Source of the DNA: Luteimonas sp. 9C
GTDB lineage: Bacteria; Pseudomonadota; Gammaproteobacteria; Xanthomonadales; Xanthomonadaceae
Direction: 5' to 3'
NCBI RefSeq assembly: GCF_902506295.1
Contig: NZ_LR733312.1
Location: 390,065 to 454,064, forward strand
Length of the DNA: 64,000 nucleotides
Positions 1 through 8,842 of this stretch are shown here, in pieces; position 1 is the stretch's first letter, and the number at the start of each line of letters is the position of its first letter. Position numbers and translations under genes: made by a program. The notes under the pieces were generated by a model. It was not told the origin of the DNA. It made no database searches and was given only the letters and a program-made list of their open reading frames with translations.

Positions 1-317
1 ACAGGTGGGTGGGGACGCGGCGGGTGTGAGCTAGTCAGTATGGCTGTTAGCGTCACTGGCATCGACGGTCAGAAAGCCGCAGATTCTTCGATATGCATGG
101 AATCGCCACGAACTGTGCAATATGCACCGGCGTGCGCTTTTTGTGCGATGAGTGCACGTGATGAAAGCCGGCTTGGGGAGGCTTAGCGGGGTGCAAGGTG
201 TTGATATTGACGCCAGGTCCAAGTCGGCGGACGCGAGCATCGCGCTTCCGCGTCCAGTGCATATCACCTTCTCTGGGCTCTACTTTTAGTTAGCTGATGA
301 TGGGGAGATCGTAGCTA
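1..317. other. No gene seen; lower-G+C leader region
   Basis: No supported gene. Open frames here are short, on the minus strand, and give no recognisable product. Base composition is visibly lower in G+C than most of the window, like the ATPase gene that follows. A likely ribosome site for that gene (GGGGAG) lies about 12 nt before its ATG. Confidence 0.6.
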
Positions 318-1856
318 ATGAAGATCAAATCTGTAACGGTGAATCGCTTTCGTGGCTACTCCGAGCCGGTTGTTGTGGAGCTCGACGATCTGTCCGTTTT
401 GGTAGGGCGAAACGACATTGGGAAGTCGACGATTCTCGAGGCACTAGATGTCTTCTTCAACGAGGGCAAAGGGTGCATCAAGATCGACAAGGAAGACATC
501 AACAAGTCTTGCCTCGCCCGCGGGGAAGACCAAATTGAGGTCAGCGTTGAGTTCACCGAACTCCCGGTCGAGATCGTGATCGATTCCACCAATCGGACAA
601 CATTGGCGAGCGAGTACTTGACTACGGCACAAGGCACTTTGCACATCGCCAAGCGATTCTCTCCATCAGGAAAAGAGCGCGTCTTTATCCGCGCCAGCCA
701 TCCGACTGCTGACGGCTGCGGAGATCTTCACCAAAAGAAAATAGCCGAGCTTCGTAAGGCCGTAGACGAGAATGGCTTCTTTTGCTCCGACAAGACACGG
801 AGCGCGGAGCTACGAAAGGCGATCTGGGCTGGTCACTCCGACCTCGCACTTAGTGAATGCGAGGTTGAAATTGCCAAGGAGGACACGAAGGCAATCTGGG
901 ATCAGCTCAAAGCGAAGATGCCACTGTTTACCTTGTTCCAGTCCGACCGGAAGAATGCTGAGTCCGACGATGAAGTGCAGGATCCAATGCGCGTGGCAGT
1001 TCGGGAAATACTCGGCGACCCAGCAATTCGGGCGAACCTTCGGGAGGTTGCGGATAAGGTTCGAGCACGTTTGGAGGATGTTGCGGGTCGAACTCTTGAG
1101 AAGCTGCGTGAATTGAACCCGCAACTAGCCGCTTCATTGGAGCCGCAAATACCGGATTCCGACGCGCTGAAGTGGTCGGACGTCTTTAAAAGCGTTGGAA
1201 TATCGGGCGATCAAGGCATACCCATCAATAAGCGGGGCAGCGGGGTCAAGCGGCTTGTACTAATAAGCTTCTTCCGCGCTGAGGCTGAGCGGCGACTGGC
1301 TGAAGCAGGAAATCGGCACGTTGTTTACGCAATCGAAGAGCCAGAAACCTCGCAGCATCCCGAGCACCAGCGCGGCCTAACTGCCGCCCTAAAGGCGCTT
1401 TCGACTGCACAAGCTACCCAGGTTCTCCTCACAACGCACAGTCCCGAAGTCGTCAAACACTTGAGCTTTGACTGCCTCAGACTTGTGTCCAGCGGGCCGC
1501 AGGAGCGCGTGTCGCGCGTTCTGCCCAATGAATTGCCTTACCCGAGCCTCAATGAGGTCAGCTTCTCTGCATTCGGCGAATCGACGTCCGAGTACCACGA
1601 CGAGCTCTACGCGCACATAGAATCATCTGGCGACCTCGAAGCATTCCGGGCTACTCGGCCAGTCGTCAATTACGTTCGCCTGTTGAGAAGTGGCTCGACA
1701 CGCACGGAGCAGATCAGCAGCACCGATTTCATTCGTCACCAAATCCATCACCCTGAGAATCCACACAACCAGCGCTTCTCCCCCGCTAACCTCTATGACT
1801 CCATTGAAGCCATGCGCGGCTTCATCAAGGCTCAGCGGAACGCTGCCATTAGCTAA
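318..1856 (+). CDS. OLD-like AAA ATPase with HEPN-like C-terminal motif
   Basis: A 512-residue ABC/SMC-type ATPase of the AAA_15/AAA_21 (OLD-like) group. Walker A is GRNDIGKST at residues 30-38. A signature-like stretch with RGSG lies near 305, Walker B ends in E340-E341 of IEEPE, and an H-loop-like TTHS follows. No TOPRIM acidic motifs are visible, so it is not a canonical OLD nuclease. Near the C-terminus the segment FIRHQIHHPEN contains R473-H474-x3-H478, which fits the R-[N/D/H]-x3-H pattern of HEPN RNases; that link is my inference. Such ATPases often act in phage defence, but no partner gene lies inside the window, and a partner could lie upstream of base 1. Codon usage and G+C differ from the surrounding genome, suggesting acquisition. 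The ATG has GGGGAG upstream. Family call is firm; function is not. Confidence 0.8.
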   Translation: MKIKSVTVNRFRGYSEPVVVELDDLSVLVGRNDIGKSTILEALDVFFNEGKGCIKIDKEDINKSCLARGEDQIEVSVEFTELPVEIVIDSTNRTTLASEYLTTAQGTLHIAKRFSPSGKERVFIRASHPTADGCGDLHQKKIAELRKAVDENGFFCSDKTRSAELRKAIWAGHSDLALSECEVEIAKEDTKAIWDQLKAKMPLFTLFQSDRKNAESDDEVQDPMRVAVREILGDPAIRANLREVADKVRARLEDVAGRTLEKLRELNPQLAASLEPQIPDSDALKWSDVFKSVGISGDQGIPINKRGSGVKRLVLISFFRAEAERRLAEAGNRHVVYAIEEPETSQHPEHQRGLTAALKALSTAQATQVLLTTHSPEVVKHLSFDCLRLVSSGPQERVSRVLPNELPYPSLNEVSFSAFGESTSEYHDELYAHIESSGDLEAFRATRPVVNYVRLLRSGSTRTEQISSTDFIRHQIHHPENPHNQRFSPANLYDSIEAMRGFIKAQRNAAIS

Positions 1857-1864
1857 AAATCAAA

Positions 1865-1933
1865 GGGACGGAGGTAATTGATCCGTTTCCACACCTCAGA
1901 GCCGAATTAACGGTTCCAGGTTCAGTTAATTCG
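1865..1933 (+). repeat. Two adjacent hairpins (REP-like), first copy of a repeated core
   Basis: Two stem-loops follow the ATPase stop. The first pairs 1865-1872 with 1882-1889 (8 bp, two G-U pairs). The second is a perfect 9-bp inverted repeat, CGAATTAAC at 1903-1911 and GTTAATTCG at 1925-1933, with a 13-nt loop. The segment at 1909-1928 is repeated with two mismatches at 2393-2412. They may end the ATPase transcript, but there is no T-tract. Paired hairpins beside a diverged repeat resemble REP-type or transposon-end debris; no transposase frame was found nearby. Confidence 0.55.
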
Positions 1934-2109
1934 AGAGGGTGAGACGGGTCGCTGTGGGGGCCGGCTTGGTGGTACAGCCCCTGCCGTCACCACCGGCATC
2001 AGCCAAGAAGAACAGGGAGTTGTTTGACATGCACCAGGTGGGCGAGCGCGATCTTTGCGTTTTGCCCGTCCCATGTGCATCGTCCTTTCGGGGCCCCAAT
2101 CACATCTAA

Positions 2110-2394
2110 GTGCGCGAGTTGCAGATTACGAAGAACACGAAGCTGAAGCGCGTTGGTATCGGGATCGTTCTCGCAGCAGCAATCCCCGCTGCAGGTCTCT
2201 GGTATGTCGTCAACGACCTTCCCGATGCATTGACTAGGGGTCGGGCTCAGCCCGCAGGCGTGTTGCTCGACAATGTGCGGCTGGTTTCGATGGTTCGCGA
2301 CGCCCCCGACGCAGAAGATGCGCGCGCAGTGCTTGTGATGGGCGATCGAATCGTTGAAATCGGCGCGGCGGGCGAGGTGCGCGCACCTAGATAA
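2110..2394 (+). pseudogene. Truncated amidohydrolase, N-terminal fragment
   Basis: The 94-residue frame starts at GTG directly after a TAA. It shows a membrane anchor or signal segment (about residues 14-34, hydrophobic with AAAIPAAGLWYV) and then the opening beta-strands typical of metal-dependent amidohydrolases: LLDNVRLVSM and VLVMGDRIVEIG. The metal-binding HxH motif and the whole TIM barrel are absent. Family members are usually 400-550 residues, so over 80 percent of the gene is missing. The frame ends at a TAA lying inside the second copy of the imperfect repeat (2393-2412), so the truncation point coincides with the repeat. I read it as a gene broken by recombination or insertion. It might still make a small membrane protein, but nothing suggests a function. 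Confidence 0.55.
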
Positions 2395-2412
2395 CGGTGC
2401 CAGGTTCACTTA
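2393..2412 (+). repeat. Second copy of imperfect 20-bp repeat
   Basis: This segment matches 1909-1928 at 18 of 20 positions and in the same orientation. The shared core is CCAGGTTCA, preceded by AACGGT. The inverted arms of the first copy are not kept here. The repeat sits on the stop codon of the truncated amidohydrolase, so it marks one boundary of the disrupted strip. The rest of 2413-2581 holds no gene I can support. Confidence 0.6.
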
Positions 2413-2581
2413 TTTGCACGTAAGCGGGCCTGAGGATTACCGCGCTGACAATCCGAGGTGCATTGATCGACCTCGGGTCCGCACATCGGACGCTTGGTGA
2501 AGCCCCATGTCGATCTGCCCCTGCGTCGATCGTCGCAACAGGACAAGGTGGCACCGATTCGCCGCCAGAAAGGAGACGACG

Positions 2582-2941
2582 ATGCGCGTGATGGTGTTGG
2601 TGAAGGCGACCGGAGACAGCGAGGCAGGGACTCTGCCCACACCCGAACTGCTTGAGGCGATGGACAAATACAACGGTTCGCTGATCGAGGCCGGCATCCT
2701 CAAAGCCGGCGACGGGCTGAAGCCCTCATCGCAGGGCAAGCGCGTCCGGTTCTCGGGCGCGGATCGAAGCGTCGTGGACGGGCCGTTCGCCGAGACCAAG
2801 GAACTGGTGGCCGGCTTCTGGCTCTGGGAGGTCGAGGACATGGACGAGGCGGTCGCCTGGGTGAAGCGCTGCCCCAACCCGATGCCCGGACCGAGCGAGA
2901 TCGAGATCCGTCCGCTGTATGAGGCATCCGACTTCAGCTGA
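2582..2941 (+). CDS. YCII-family (DGPF domain) protein
   Basis: A 119-residue cytoplasmic protein of the YCII/DGPF family, a ferredoxin-like alpha/beta fold. The family signature is clear: MRVMVLVKA at the start, then VDGPFAETKE near residues 67-76 and GFWLWEV after it. The chosen ATG follows AGGAGAC by a few bases; an in-frame upstream ATG would add 25 residues unlike the family and lacks a ribosome site. In many bacteria DGPF proteins sit beside ECF42-type sigma factors, but no such sigma gene is adjacent here. Biochemical function is not established for this type. It lies at the border between the disrupted strip to the left and normal high-G+C genes to the right. Confidence 0.85.
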   Translation: MRVMVLVKATGDSEAGTLPTPELLEAMDKYNGSLIEAGILKAGDGLKPSSQGKRVRFSGADRSVVDGPFAETKELVAGFWLWEVEDMDEAVAWVKRCPNPMPGPSEIEIRPLYEASDFS

Positions 2942-3064
2942 CGGACTGACGGGGGCTGGAGTGCGCCCGTGTGGGAACTGGCGGTTTCCGGACGCCGCGT
3001 CGGAGATCGCGGCCTCACGTCCCGCGGCTGCGATCGCTGCGGATCTCAGCGTAATGCAGTGATC

Positions 3065-3964
3065 TCAACCGCTCGTCGCTTGCTCCGCGAGCCACTCGAC
3101 GATCGCATCGAACCGCTCCTGATCAAGCGCATGCCCACGCGCGACCCGGAGTTCGGTGATGAAGTCGCCGGCGACCTTCGCCACGACCTGATCCGCGTCG
3201 CGCGAGTATTTGTCCTCGGTGCCCGACACGACCAGCGTCGGACGCGGACCGATGGCCGCCAGCACGTCGTGCGTGTCGACCATCTGCGCGAGGCCGGGCA
3301 CGGCTTCGAACAGGGTGATGCCGGTCGCTTCGCGGCGGCGGGTGTCGAAGCTGCAGATTGCGCCGCTGATGCAGGCGAAGCGGCAGCGCGGGTCGACGGC
3401 GGCGTGGTAGAGCGCGGTGTAGCCGCCGTACGAATGTCCTGCGATGCCGACGCGGTGTGCGTCCAGTTCGGCCGCGTCGACCAGCACGCTCAGCGCCCGC
3501 TGCGCGTCGTCGAGGCCTTTGCGCATCAGCGTGTCGTCGTCGAGCAGGCGGTAGCTCATGGCGCTGTAGTGCTGCAGCCAGTCGTAGTAATGTGGCTCGA
3601 CGCCATGGACCTCGCCGCGGCGATCCTCGAACGTCAGGGCGTCCGGTGCGAGCACGGCGAGACCGCGACGCGCGAGCGCGGGGCCGAAGGCCTGGAACGG
3701 GCTGCCCACGAGGCCGGCGACTTCGCTCTTGCCGTAGTGGAATTCGCCGTTGTGCTGATGGAAGACCACGACGCCGCCGTACGCGGGCTGCGCTGTGGGC
3801 GCGAACAGGAACGCCGGAATGGTGTCGCCTTCGAGGCCGCGGTAATCGATGCGCTGCCGGGTGTAGCCGTCGAACGCGGTCACGTCGCCGCGCTCGAACG
3901 CGACGGGCACGGGCGGCGCGAGGCCGAGTCGCTCGCGCAGCCGTGCGCCGATGTCGTGCGTCAT
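3065..3964 (-). CDS. Alpha/beta hydrolase, dienelactone hydrolase-like
   Basis: A 299-residue alpha/beta hydrolase of the dienelactone hydrolase/acetyl-xylan-esterase-like type, without a signal peptide. The nucleophile elbow GHSYGG is visible about two thirds along, an acid is likely in VSGTEDKY, and a catalytic His in ARGHALDQ near the C-terminus. An HQHNGEFHYGKSE stretch matches the oxyanion region of this subgroup. The start at MTHDIG has AGGCGG about 7 nt upstream. The open frame continues far upstream antisense to the sensor kinase, but only this part looks like a protein. The substrate is unknown; ester or lactone hydrolysis is the family expectation. It is transcribed away from the neighbouring YCII gene's end, so the two are convergent. 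Confidence 0.85.
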   Translation of the reverse strand: MTHDIGARLRERLGLAPPVPVAFERGDVTAFDGYTRQRIDYRGLEGDTIPAFLFAPTAQPAYGGVVVFHQHNGEFHYGKSEVAGLVGSPFQAFGPALARRGLAVLAPDALTFEDRRGEVHGVEPHYYDWLQHYSAMSYRLLDDDTLMRKGLDDAQRALSVLVDAAELDAHRVGIAGHSYGGYTALYHAAVDPRCRFACISGAICSFDTRRREATGITLFEAVPGLAQMVDTHDVLAAIGPRPTLVVSGTEDKYSRDADQVVAKVAGDFITELRVARGHALDQERFDAIVEWLAEQATSG

Positions 3965-4047
3965 GAGATGCCGCCTGCGGTGTCGGGTCTTTCGGAATTC
4001 ACGCAGTGCACGCCTGTCGTCCGCCATCGCAGCGCACGCGCGCGCCG

Positions 4048-4500
4048 TCAGTGATGGTCGTGGGCGCCGGCATCCGCGGCCGGTGCGTCGACGGCGACGC
4101 CGCGGTCCTGCAGCCAGCGCTGCATCTGCGCGATCTCGGTTTCCTGCGCGGCGATGACCTGCTGCGCGAGGGCGCGCACTTCGGGGTCGGTGCCGTGTTC
4201 GAGCACGACATGGGCCATGTCGATGGCGCCCTGGTGGTGCGGAATCATGCCGCGCATGAAATCGACATCGGCATCGCCGGTGAAGCCGGCGCCCATGCCG
4301 GCGTGCATGGTGTCGTTGACGCGCTGGTAGGCCAGGGTCGACGGGCTCGCGGATTCGTCTGCGGCGGTCGCAGGCGCGGGTGCGCTCGCGGCCGTGGCGG
4401 GCGGCGTCGCGTCGGCCGCAGTCGCGGCTGCGGTGTCGGCGCCATCGGGCGCGCAGGCGGCGAGCAGGGCGGTCAATGCGAGCAGGGGCATCAGGCGCAT
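4048..4500 (-). CDS. DUF305 lipoprotein
   Basis: A 150-residue predicted lipoprotein: a short hydrophobic leader ending in the lipobox LLAAC, an Ala/Thr/Pro-rich linker to about residue 50, then a four-helix DUF305 domain. The family hallmark DFMRGMIPHHQGAIDMA is present, with the His pair and Met residues that bind metal in some relatives, for example the cyanobacterial copper-binding CopM. The C-terminus ends in a His-rich tail (AHDHH). A periplasmic or outer-membrane metal-handling role is plausible but inferred. It is transcribed in the same direction as the hydrolase 80 bp downstream and divergently from the kinase gene, with 250 bp between the two starts. Confidence 0.85.
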   Translation of the reverse strand: MRLMPLLALTALLAACAPDGADTAAATAADATPPATAASAPAPATAADESASPSTLAYQRVNDTMHAGMGAGFTGDADVDFMRGMIPHHQGAIDMAHVVLEHGTDPEVRALAQQVIAAQETEIAQMQRWLQDRGVAVDAPAADAGAHDHH

Positions 4501-4750
4501 GGAGGCGGATCCTCGGGTGTGCGGGGGAGGGCGACACCATGCCCGGGGGGCTCGACCCTTGTCCAATGGCGGACGGACGCGCGGGCCGGTATCGGTATCG
4601 GCCTGGCATGCGCGAGGGGCATGCGGGACAGCGCATCGGCGCGCACCGCCCAATGTGCGGTACACCGCACAGGACCGTCGAAAACGGCCCGCCGCAGGCG
4701 TCGTCGATGGAGGAGAATGCGGACTCGCTTCGATCCCGTCCGGTGCCTGC

Positions 4751-7558
4751 ATGGAAGCTTCGCAATCCGATGACCTGCAACGCGCGCGCGACGCCGAGCA
4801 TGTCGAGATGGCCCTCGCCGCCGGCGCGATTCTCGGCACGTGGTACTGGGACGTGCTGGGCGACCGGCTCACCATCGACGACGCGCTGGCCGAAGCCTTC
4901 GGTCTGGACCCGGCAATGCCGCGCGATGCGCTGGCGCTGGACCAGTTGCTGGACGCGGTGCACCCGGACGACCGCGCGGGCGTGGCCTCGGCGATCGCCG
5001 AGGCGCTGCGCTGCGGCGGCCGTTACGCACATGCCTACCGCACGCAGGGCAAGGACGGCCAGTACCGCTTCATCGAAGCGATCGGCAAGGTCGATCTGGA
5101 CGCGGACGGCACGGCGATCGGTTTCCCCGGCGTGCTGATCGACCTCGAGGCGCGCATGCGCGTCGAGGCCGAGCGCGACCAGGCGCAGACGCTGCTGCGC
5201 TCGTTCATCGATGCCGCGCCGGGCGTGGTGTACGCCAAGGACCGGCAGGGCCGGATGCTGATCGGCAACCGCGGCACGAGCGAACTGATCGGCAAGCCGC
5301 TGGAGGAGTACGTCGGGCGCACCGACGCCGAGTTCCTCGGCGATGCCGCGCAGGCGGCTGCGGTGATGGCGAACGACGAACGCATCATGGCCAGCGGACA
5401 GGCGGAGCAGATCGAGGAAGCGGTGAGCTATGCCGACGGTCGGCGCGGCTGGTGGCTGTCGACCAAGGCGCCGTTGCGCGACGGCGACGGGCAGGTGATC
5501 GGCCTGGTCGGTACGTCGCTCGACATCACCGATCGCAAGGCCGCCGAGGCGCGGCATCTGGAGGTCGAGGAGCGCTACCGGCTGGCGGCGCGCGCGACCA
5601 ACGACGCGATCTGGGACTGGCGCATCGCCGATGGCCACGTGGTCTGGAACGAGGCCCTGACCACATTGTTCGGGCACGCCGAATCCGAGACCGATGCGGC
5701 GTGGTGGGTCGCGCACATCCATCCGGACGATCGCCACCGGATCGACGTCCGCATCCACGAAGTCATCGCGGGCGACGGCTCGGTGTGGACGGACGAGTAC
5801 CGCTTCCGCCGGGCGGACGGCAGCTATGCGGTGGTGCTCGATCGCGGCACGGTGCTGCGCGACGCCGCGGGCGCGCCGGTGCGCATGATCGGCGCGATGT
5901 TGGACCTGTCCGCGCGGCGGATCGCCGAGGCCGCGCTGATGCAGAGCGAGGAACGGCTGCGCCTGGCGACCGAGGCCGCGGACCTTGGCTTCTGGGACGT
6001 CGACCTGCTGCACGACGCGCTGATCTGGTCACCGCGCACCCGCGCGATGTTCGGCATCTCCCCCGGAGTGCCGGTGTCGCTGCAGGATTTCTACGACGGC
6101 CTGCATCCGCAGGATCGCGACGCGACCCGCGCCGCGTTCGAGGCCGCTGCCGATCCTGACCGACGCGCGCTCTACGACGTGGAGTACCGGACCATCGGCA
6201 AGGAGGACGGCATCGAACGCTGGGTGGCGGCGAAAGGCCGCGGTCTGTTCGAGGGCGAACGCTGCGTGCGCGTGCTCGGCGTGGTCATCGACGTGACCGC
6301 GCGCCGGCATGCCGATGCGCGGCTGCAGGAATTGAACGAGCGGCTGGAGAGCCGCGTGCTGGCGGAAGTCGCCGAGCGCACGCGCGTGGAAGACGCGCTG
6401 CGCCAGAGCCAGAAGATGGAGGCGGTGGGCCAGCTGACCGGCGGCATCGCGCACGATTTCAACAACATGCTCGCCGCCGTCGTCGGGCCGCTGGATCTGC
6501 TCGCCTCGCGGCTCAAGGACCATCCAGACCCGCGCGTCGCGCGTTACGTCGACATGGCGATCGACGGCGCGAACCGCGCCGCGCAACTGACCCAGCGGCT
6601 GCTCGCGTTCTCCCGGCAGCAGCCGCTGCAGCCGGAGGCGGTGGACATGAACCGCCTGCTCGCCGGCATGCTCGATCTGCTGGCGCACTCGCTCGGCAGC
6701 AGCGTGCGGCTGGACGTCCGGCTGGAGGACGCGGTGTGGTGCACGCATGTCGACGCCAACCAGATGGAGAACGTGATCCTCAATCTGGCGGTGAACGCGC
6801 GTGACGCGATGCCCGGCGGCGGCCGGCTCACCATCGCCACGTCCAACTGCGTGCTCGACACGGACGATGTCGCCGGTCTGCACGGCGTGCCGACCGGCGA
6901 GTACGTGCTGATCAGCGTGTCGGACGATGGCAGCGGCATGTCGCCGGAGGTGATGGCCAAGGCCTTCGATCCGTTCTACACCACCAAGAAGGTGGGCAAG
7001 GGCACCGGGCTGGGCCTGTCGCAGGTGTACGGCTTCGCGCGGCAGTCGTCGGGCCATGTGCGCATGGCATCGGAAGTGGGGCGCGGCACGGTGGTGAAGC
7101 TGTATCTGCCGCGTCTTGCCGGCGCGGTCGAGGCGGCGGCGAGGGCGGTGCAGGCACGCCCGGCCCTCGATGGTGGGCAGGCCTGCGTGCTGGTGGTGGA
7201 CGACGAGTCCGCGGTGCGCCAGTTCTCGACCGATGCGCTGACCGAACTGGGGTACCGGGTGCTCGCGGCCGACGGCGCGGCCACCGCCCTGCAGCTGCTC
7301 GATGCCCACCCGGAGATCGTGCTGCTGTTCACCGACGTGGTCATGCCCGAGGTCAACGGACGCCAGCTGGCCGACGCCGCGCTGCAACGCCGGCCCGATC
7401 TGAAGGTGCTCTTCACCACCGGCAACAGCCGCAACACGCTGGTGCAGGACGGCGTGCTCGCGCCCGGCGTCCAGCTGATCGGCAAGCCGTTCACGGTCGA
7501 TGCCCTGGCGGTGCGCGTGGCCGCGGTGCTCGGCGCCGAGCCCGTCTCCGGCCACTGA
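4751..7558 (+). CDS. Soluble hybrid histidine kinase, four PAS domains plus receiver
   Basis: A 935-residue sensor kinase with no membrane segment, so probably cytosolic. Four PAS/PAC repeats occupy roughly residues 20-135, 150-265, 275-390 and 405-520; each ends in a PAC-like phrase such as [10 protein letters not shown]. The dimerisation domain has the H-box [11 protein letters not shown] with phospho-acceptor His568. The ATPase domain shows the N-box [21 protein letters not shown], and the G-box [11 protein letters not shown]-terminal receiver follows, with VVDDE and the phospho-acceptor Asp862 in FTDVVMP and a conserved Lys in GKPF. The start (MEASQS) is chosen because the sequence before it has no family resemblance. 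A partner regulator with DNA-binding output is not adjacent; the signal is unknown. Confidence 0.9.
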   Translation: MEASQSDDLQRARDAEHVEMALAAGAILGTWYWDVLGDRLTIDDALAEAFGLDPAMPRDALALDQLLDAVHPDDRAGVASAIAEALRCGGRYAHAYRTQGKDGQYRFIEAIGKVDLDADGTAIGFPGVLIDLEARMRVEAERDQAQTLLRSFIDAAPGVVYAKDRQGRMLIGNRGTSELIGKPLEEYVGRTDAEFLGDAAQAAAVMANDERIMASGQAEQIEEAVSYADGRRGWWLSTKAPLRDGDGQVIGLVGTSLDITDRKAAEARHLEVEERYRLAARATNDAIWDWRIADGHVVWNEALTTLFGHAESETDAAWWVAHIHPDDRHRIDVRIHEVIAGDGSVWTDEYRFRRADGSYAVVLDRGTVLRDAAGAPVRMIGAMLDLSARRIAEAALMQSEERLRLATEAADLGFWDVDLLHDALIWSPRTRAMFGISPGVPVSLQDFYDGLHPQDRDATRAAFEAAADPDRRALYDVEYRTIGKEDGIERWVAAKGRGLFEGERCVRVLGVVIDVTARRHADARLQELNERLESRVLAEVAERTRVEDALRQSQKMEAVGQLTGGIAHDFNNMLAAVVGPLDLLASRLKDHPDPRVARYVDMAIDGANRAAQLTQRLLAFSRQQPLQPEAVDMNRLLAGMLDLLAHSLGSSVRLDVRLEDAVWCTHVDANQMENVILNLAVNARDAMPGGGRLTIATSNCVLDTDDVAGLHGVPTGEYVLISVSDDGSGMSPEVMAKAFDPFYTTKKVGKGTGLGLSQVYGFARQSSGHVRMASEVGRGTVVKLYLPRLAGAVEAAARAVQARPALDGGQACVLVVDDESAVRQFSTDALTELGYRVLAADGAATALQLLDAHPEIVLLFTDVVMPEVNGRQLADAALQRRPDLKVLFTTGNSRNTLVQDGVLAPGVQLIGKPFTVDALAVRVAAVLGAEPVSGH

Positions 7559-7650
7559 GCCCCAGCCGCCGGAGGTCACGGTGGCGAAGGGCACGCGCCA
7601 GCGGGCGCGCCGGGCCCCAGAGTCGGACGCGCACCCATGGAGACGCGTCG

Positions 7651-8238
7651 ATGCATGCAGACGGCACCCGGTTTGATGTCCGCCCGCACGCGGCACGGTC
7701 GCGCGCCTGGCGGATCGCGCTGACGCTCGCCGTGCTGCTCGCGGAAGCGGGCCACCTGGCGTTCGAGCATCTGCGGGGCGGCATCGTCAGCCACCACCTG
7801 CTGGCGCGGCCCGACCTGCCCGCGGTCTGGAACGGTTGGGGCCTGCTGCTGTTGCCGGCGATGGCGTGGTGGGTGTCGGGCCGGGTCGCGCATCGCATGG
7901 CGCGCCGGACGGACCGGCGGCGCGTGCTGCGCGGTGCCCTGGTCGGATTCGGGATCGCCTTCGGGTTCGGCACGGCGCTGTCGCTGGCGTACGTCGGCGA
8001 CCTGGCACACGGCGCGTCCGCCGTGCTGTTCTCGGCATTCGCGCTGGGTCTGGTGCTGCCGGCCTATCGCGCCGAGTGCCTGCTGGGGTTCGTGCTCGCG
8101 ATGACGCTCGTGTTCGGCGCGGTGTTGCCGCTGCTGGTCCGCGGCGTGGTGGCGACGGTTTCGGCGTGCGCGCATCTGGGCCTGTATCCGCTCGCCCGTC
8201 ACGTCTGGCGCCGGGCGCGCGGCGGCTCCGCGCGCTGA
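7651..8238 (+). CDS. Hypothetical integral membrane protein
   Basis: A 195-residue protein I do not recognise. It has about four or five hydrophobic segments: near residues 21-36, 62-77, 95-113, 120-137 and 145-170. Arg-rich cytoplasmic loops such as RRTDRRR and a basic C-terminus (RRARGG) fit the positive-inside rule. The ATG follows GGAGACG. It sits 92 bp after the hybrid kinase in the same direction and 62 bp before msrB, so it may be co-transcribed with either, but nothing links it to a function. Confidence 0.7.
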   Translation: MHADGTRFDVRPHAARSRAWRIALTLAVLLAEAGHLAFEHLRGGIVSHHLLARPDLPAVWNGWGLLLLPAMAWWVSGRVAHRMARRTDRRRVLRGALVGFGIAFGFGTALSLAYVGDLAHGASAVLFSAFALGLVLPAYRAECLLGFVLAMTLVFGAVLPLLVRGVVATVSACAHLGLYPLARHVWRRARGGSAR

Positions 8239-8300
8239 CGCGGCGGGTTGTGCGACGGCGTCGGCGTCGCCATGTTGTGGACTCCCCCATCCACGCCGGA

Positions 8301-8771
8301 ATGCCCATGCGCCGTTTCGATCTCACCCCGCCGTCCGCCGAGCAGCGCACCGCGCTGGAGGCCGGCCTGTCCGCCGACGAGCGCCGCGTGCTGCTGCAGC
8401 ACGGCACCGAGGCGCCGTTCTGCGGCGTCTTCCTCGACAACAAGCGCGAGGGCACCTACTGCTGCCGGCTGTGCGGACTGCCGCTGTTCCGCTCCAGCGC
8501 GAAGTTCGATTCCGGCACCGGCTGGCCGAGTTTCTTTGCGCCGTACGAGGAGGCACACATCGGCCGGGTGCGCGACACCAGCCACGGCATGATCCGCGTC
8601 GAGGAAGTCTGCGCGCGCTGCGGCAGCCACCTGGGCCACATCTTCCCCGACGGCCCGCCGCCGACCCACGAACGGCACTGCCTCAACTCGGTGTCGCTGT
8701 CGTTCGTCGACGCGGCGACGCCATTGCCGGATCCGCTGCAGCGCGGCGGCGTGGAAGCCGGGACCGCCTGA
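8301..8771 (+). CDS. msrB: Peptide-methionine (R)-S-oxide reductase MsrB
   Basis: A 156-residue MsrB that reduces the R epimer of methionine sulfoxide in proteins. The two structural-zinc CxxC pairs are visible (CRLC and CARC). SGTGWPSF is the substrate-pocket signature, and the catalytic Cys lies in RHCLNSVSLSF. No signal peptide, so it is cytoplasmic. The start could be the ATG at 8301 or the one two codons later; both give the family's usual length. It is a stand-alone MsrB, not fused to MsrA. Its role in repair of oxidised protein fits the many redox genes in the window. Confidence 0.95.
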   Translation: MPMRRFDLTPPSAEQRTALEAGLSADERRVLLQHGTEAPFCGVFLDNKREGTYCCRLCGLPLFRSSAKFDSGTGWPSFFAPYEEAHIGRVRDTSHGMIRVEEVCARCGSHLGHIFPDGPPPTHERHCLNSVSLSFVDAATPLPDPLQRGGVEAGTA

Positions 8772-8842
8772 CGCGGCCCCGATGACGCCGCCGCGGGCGC
8801 GGGCGACAATCCGCGTCTGCAGGGGGCGTCGGGGAGTGGGAT

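Noticed and set aside
318-1856. Canonical OLD nuclease or Septu PtuA
   Set aside because: No TOPRIM motif and no adjacent HNH nuclease or UvrD-like (GajB) gene in the window. An upstream partner outside the window cannot be excluded.
3965-6013. Long minus-strand open frame continuous with the alpha/beta hydrolase and antisense to the PAS kinase
   Set aside because: Low-complexity, Arg/His/Gln-rich translation without domains; it is a shadow caused by high G+C. Only the part from 3964 down is protein-like and has a ribosome site.
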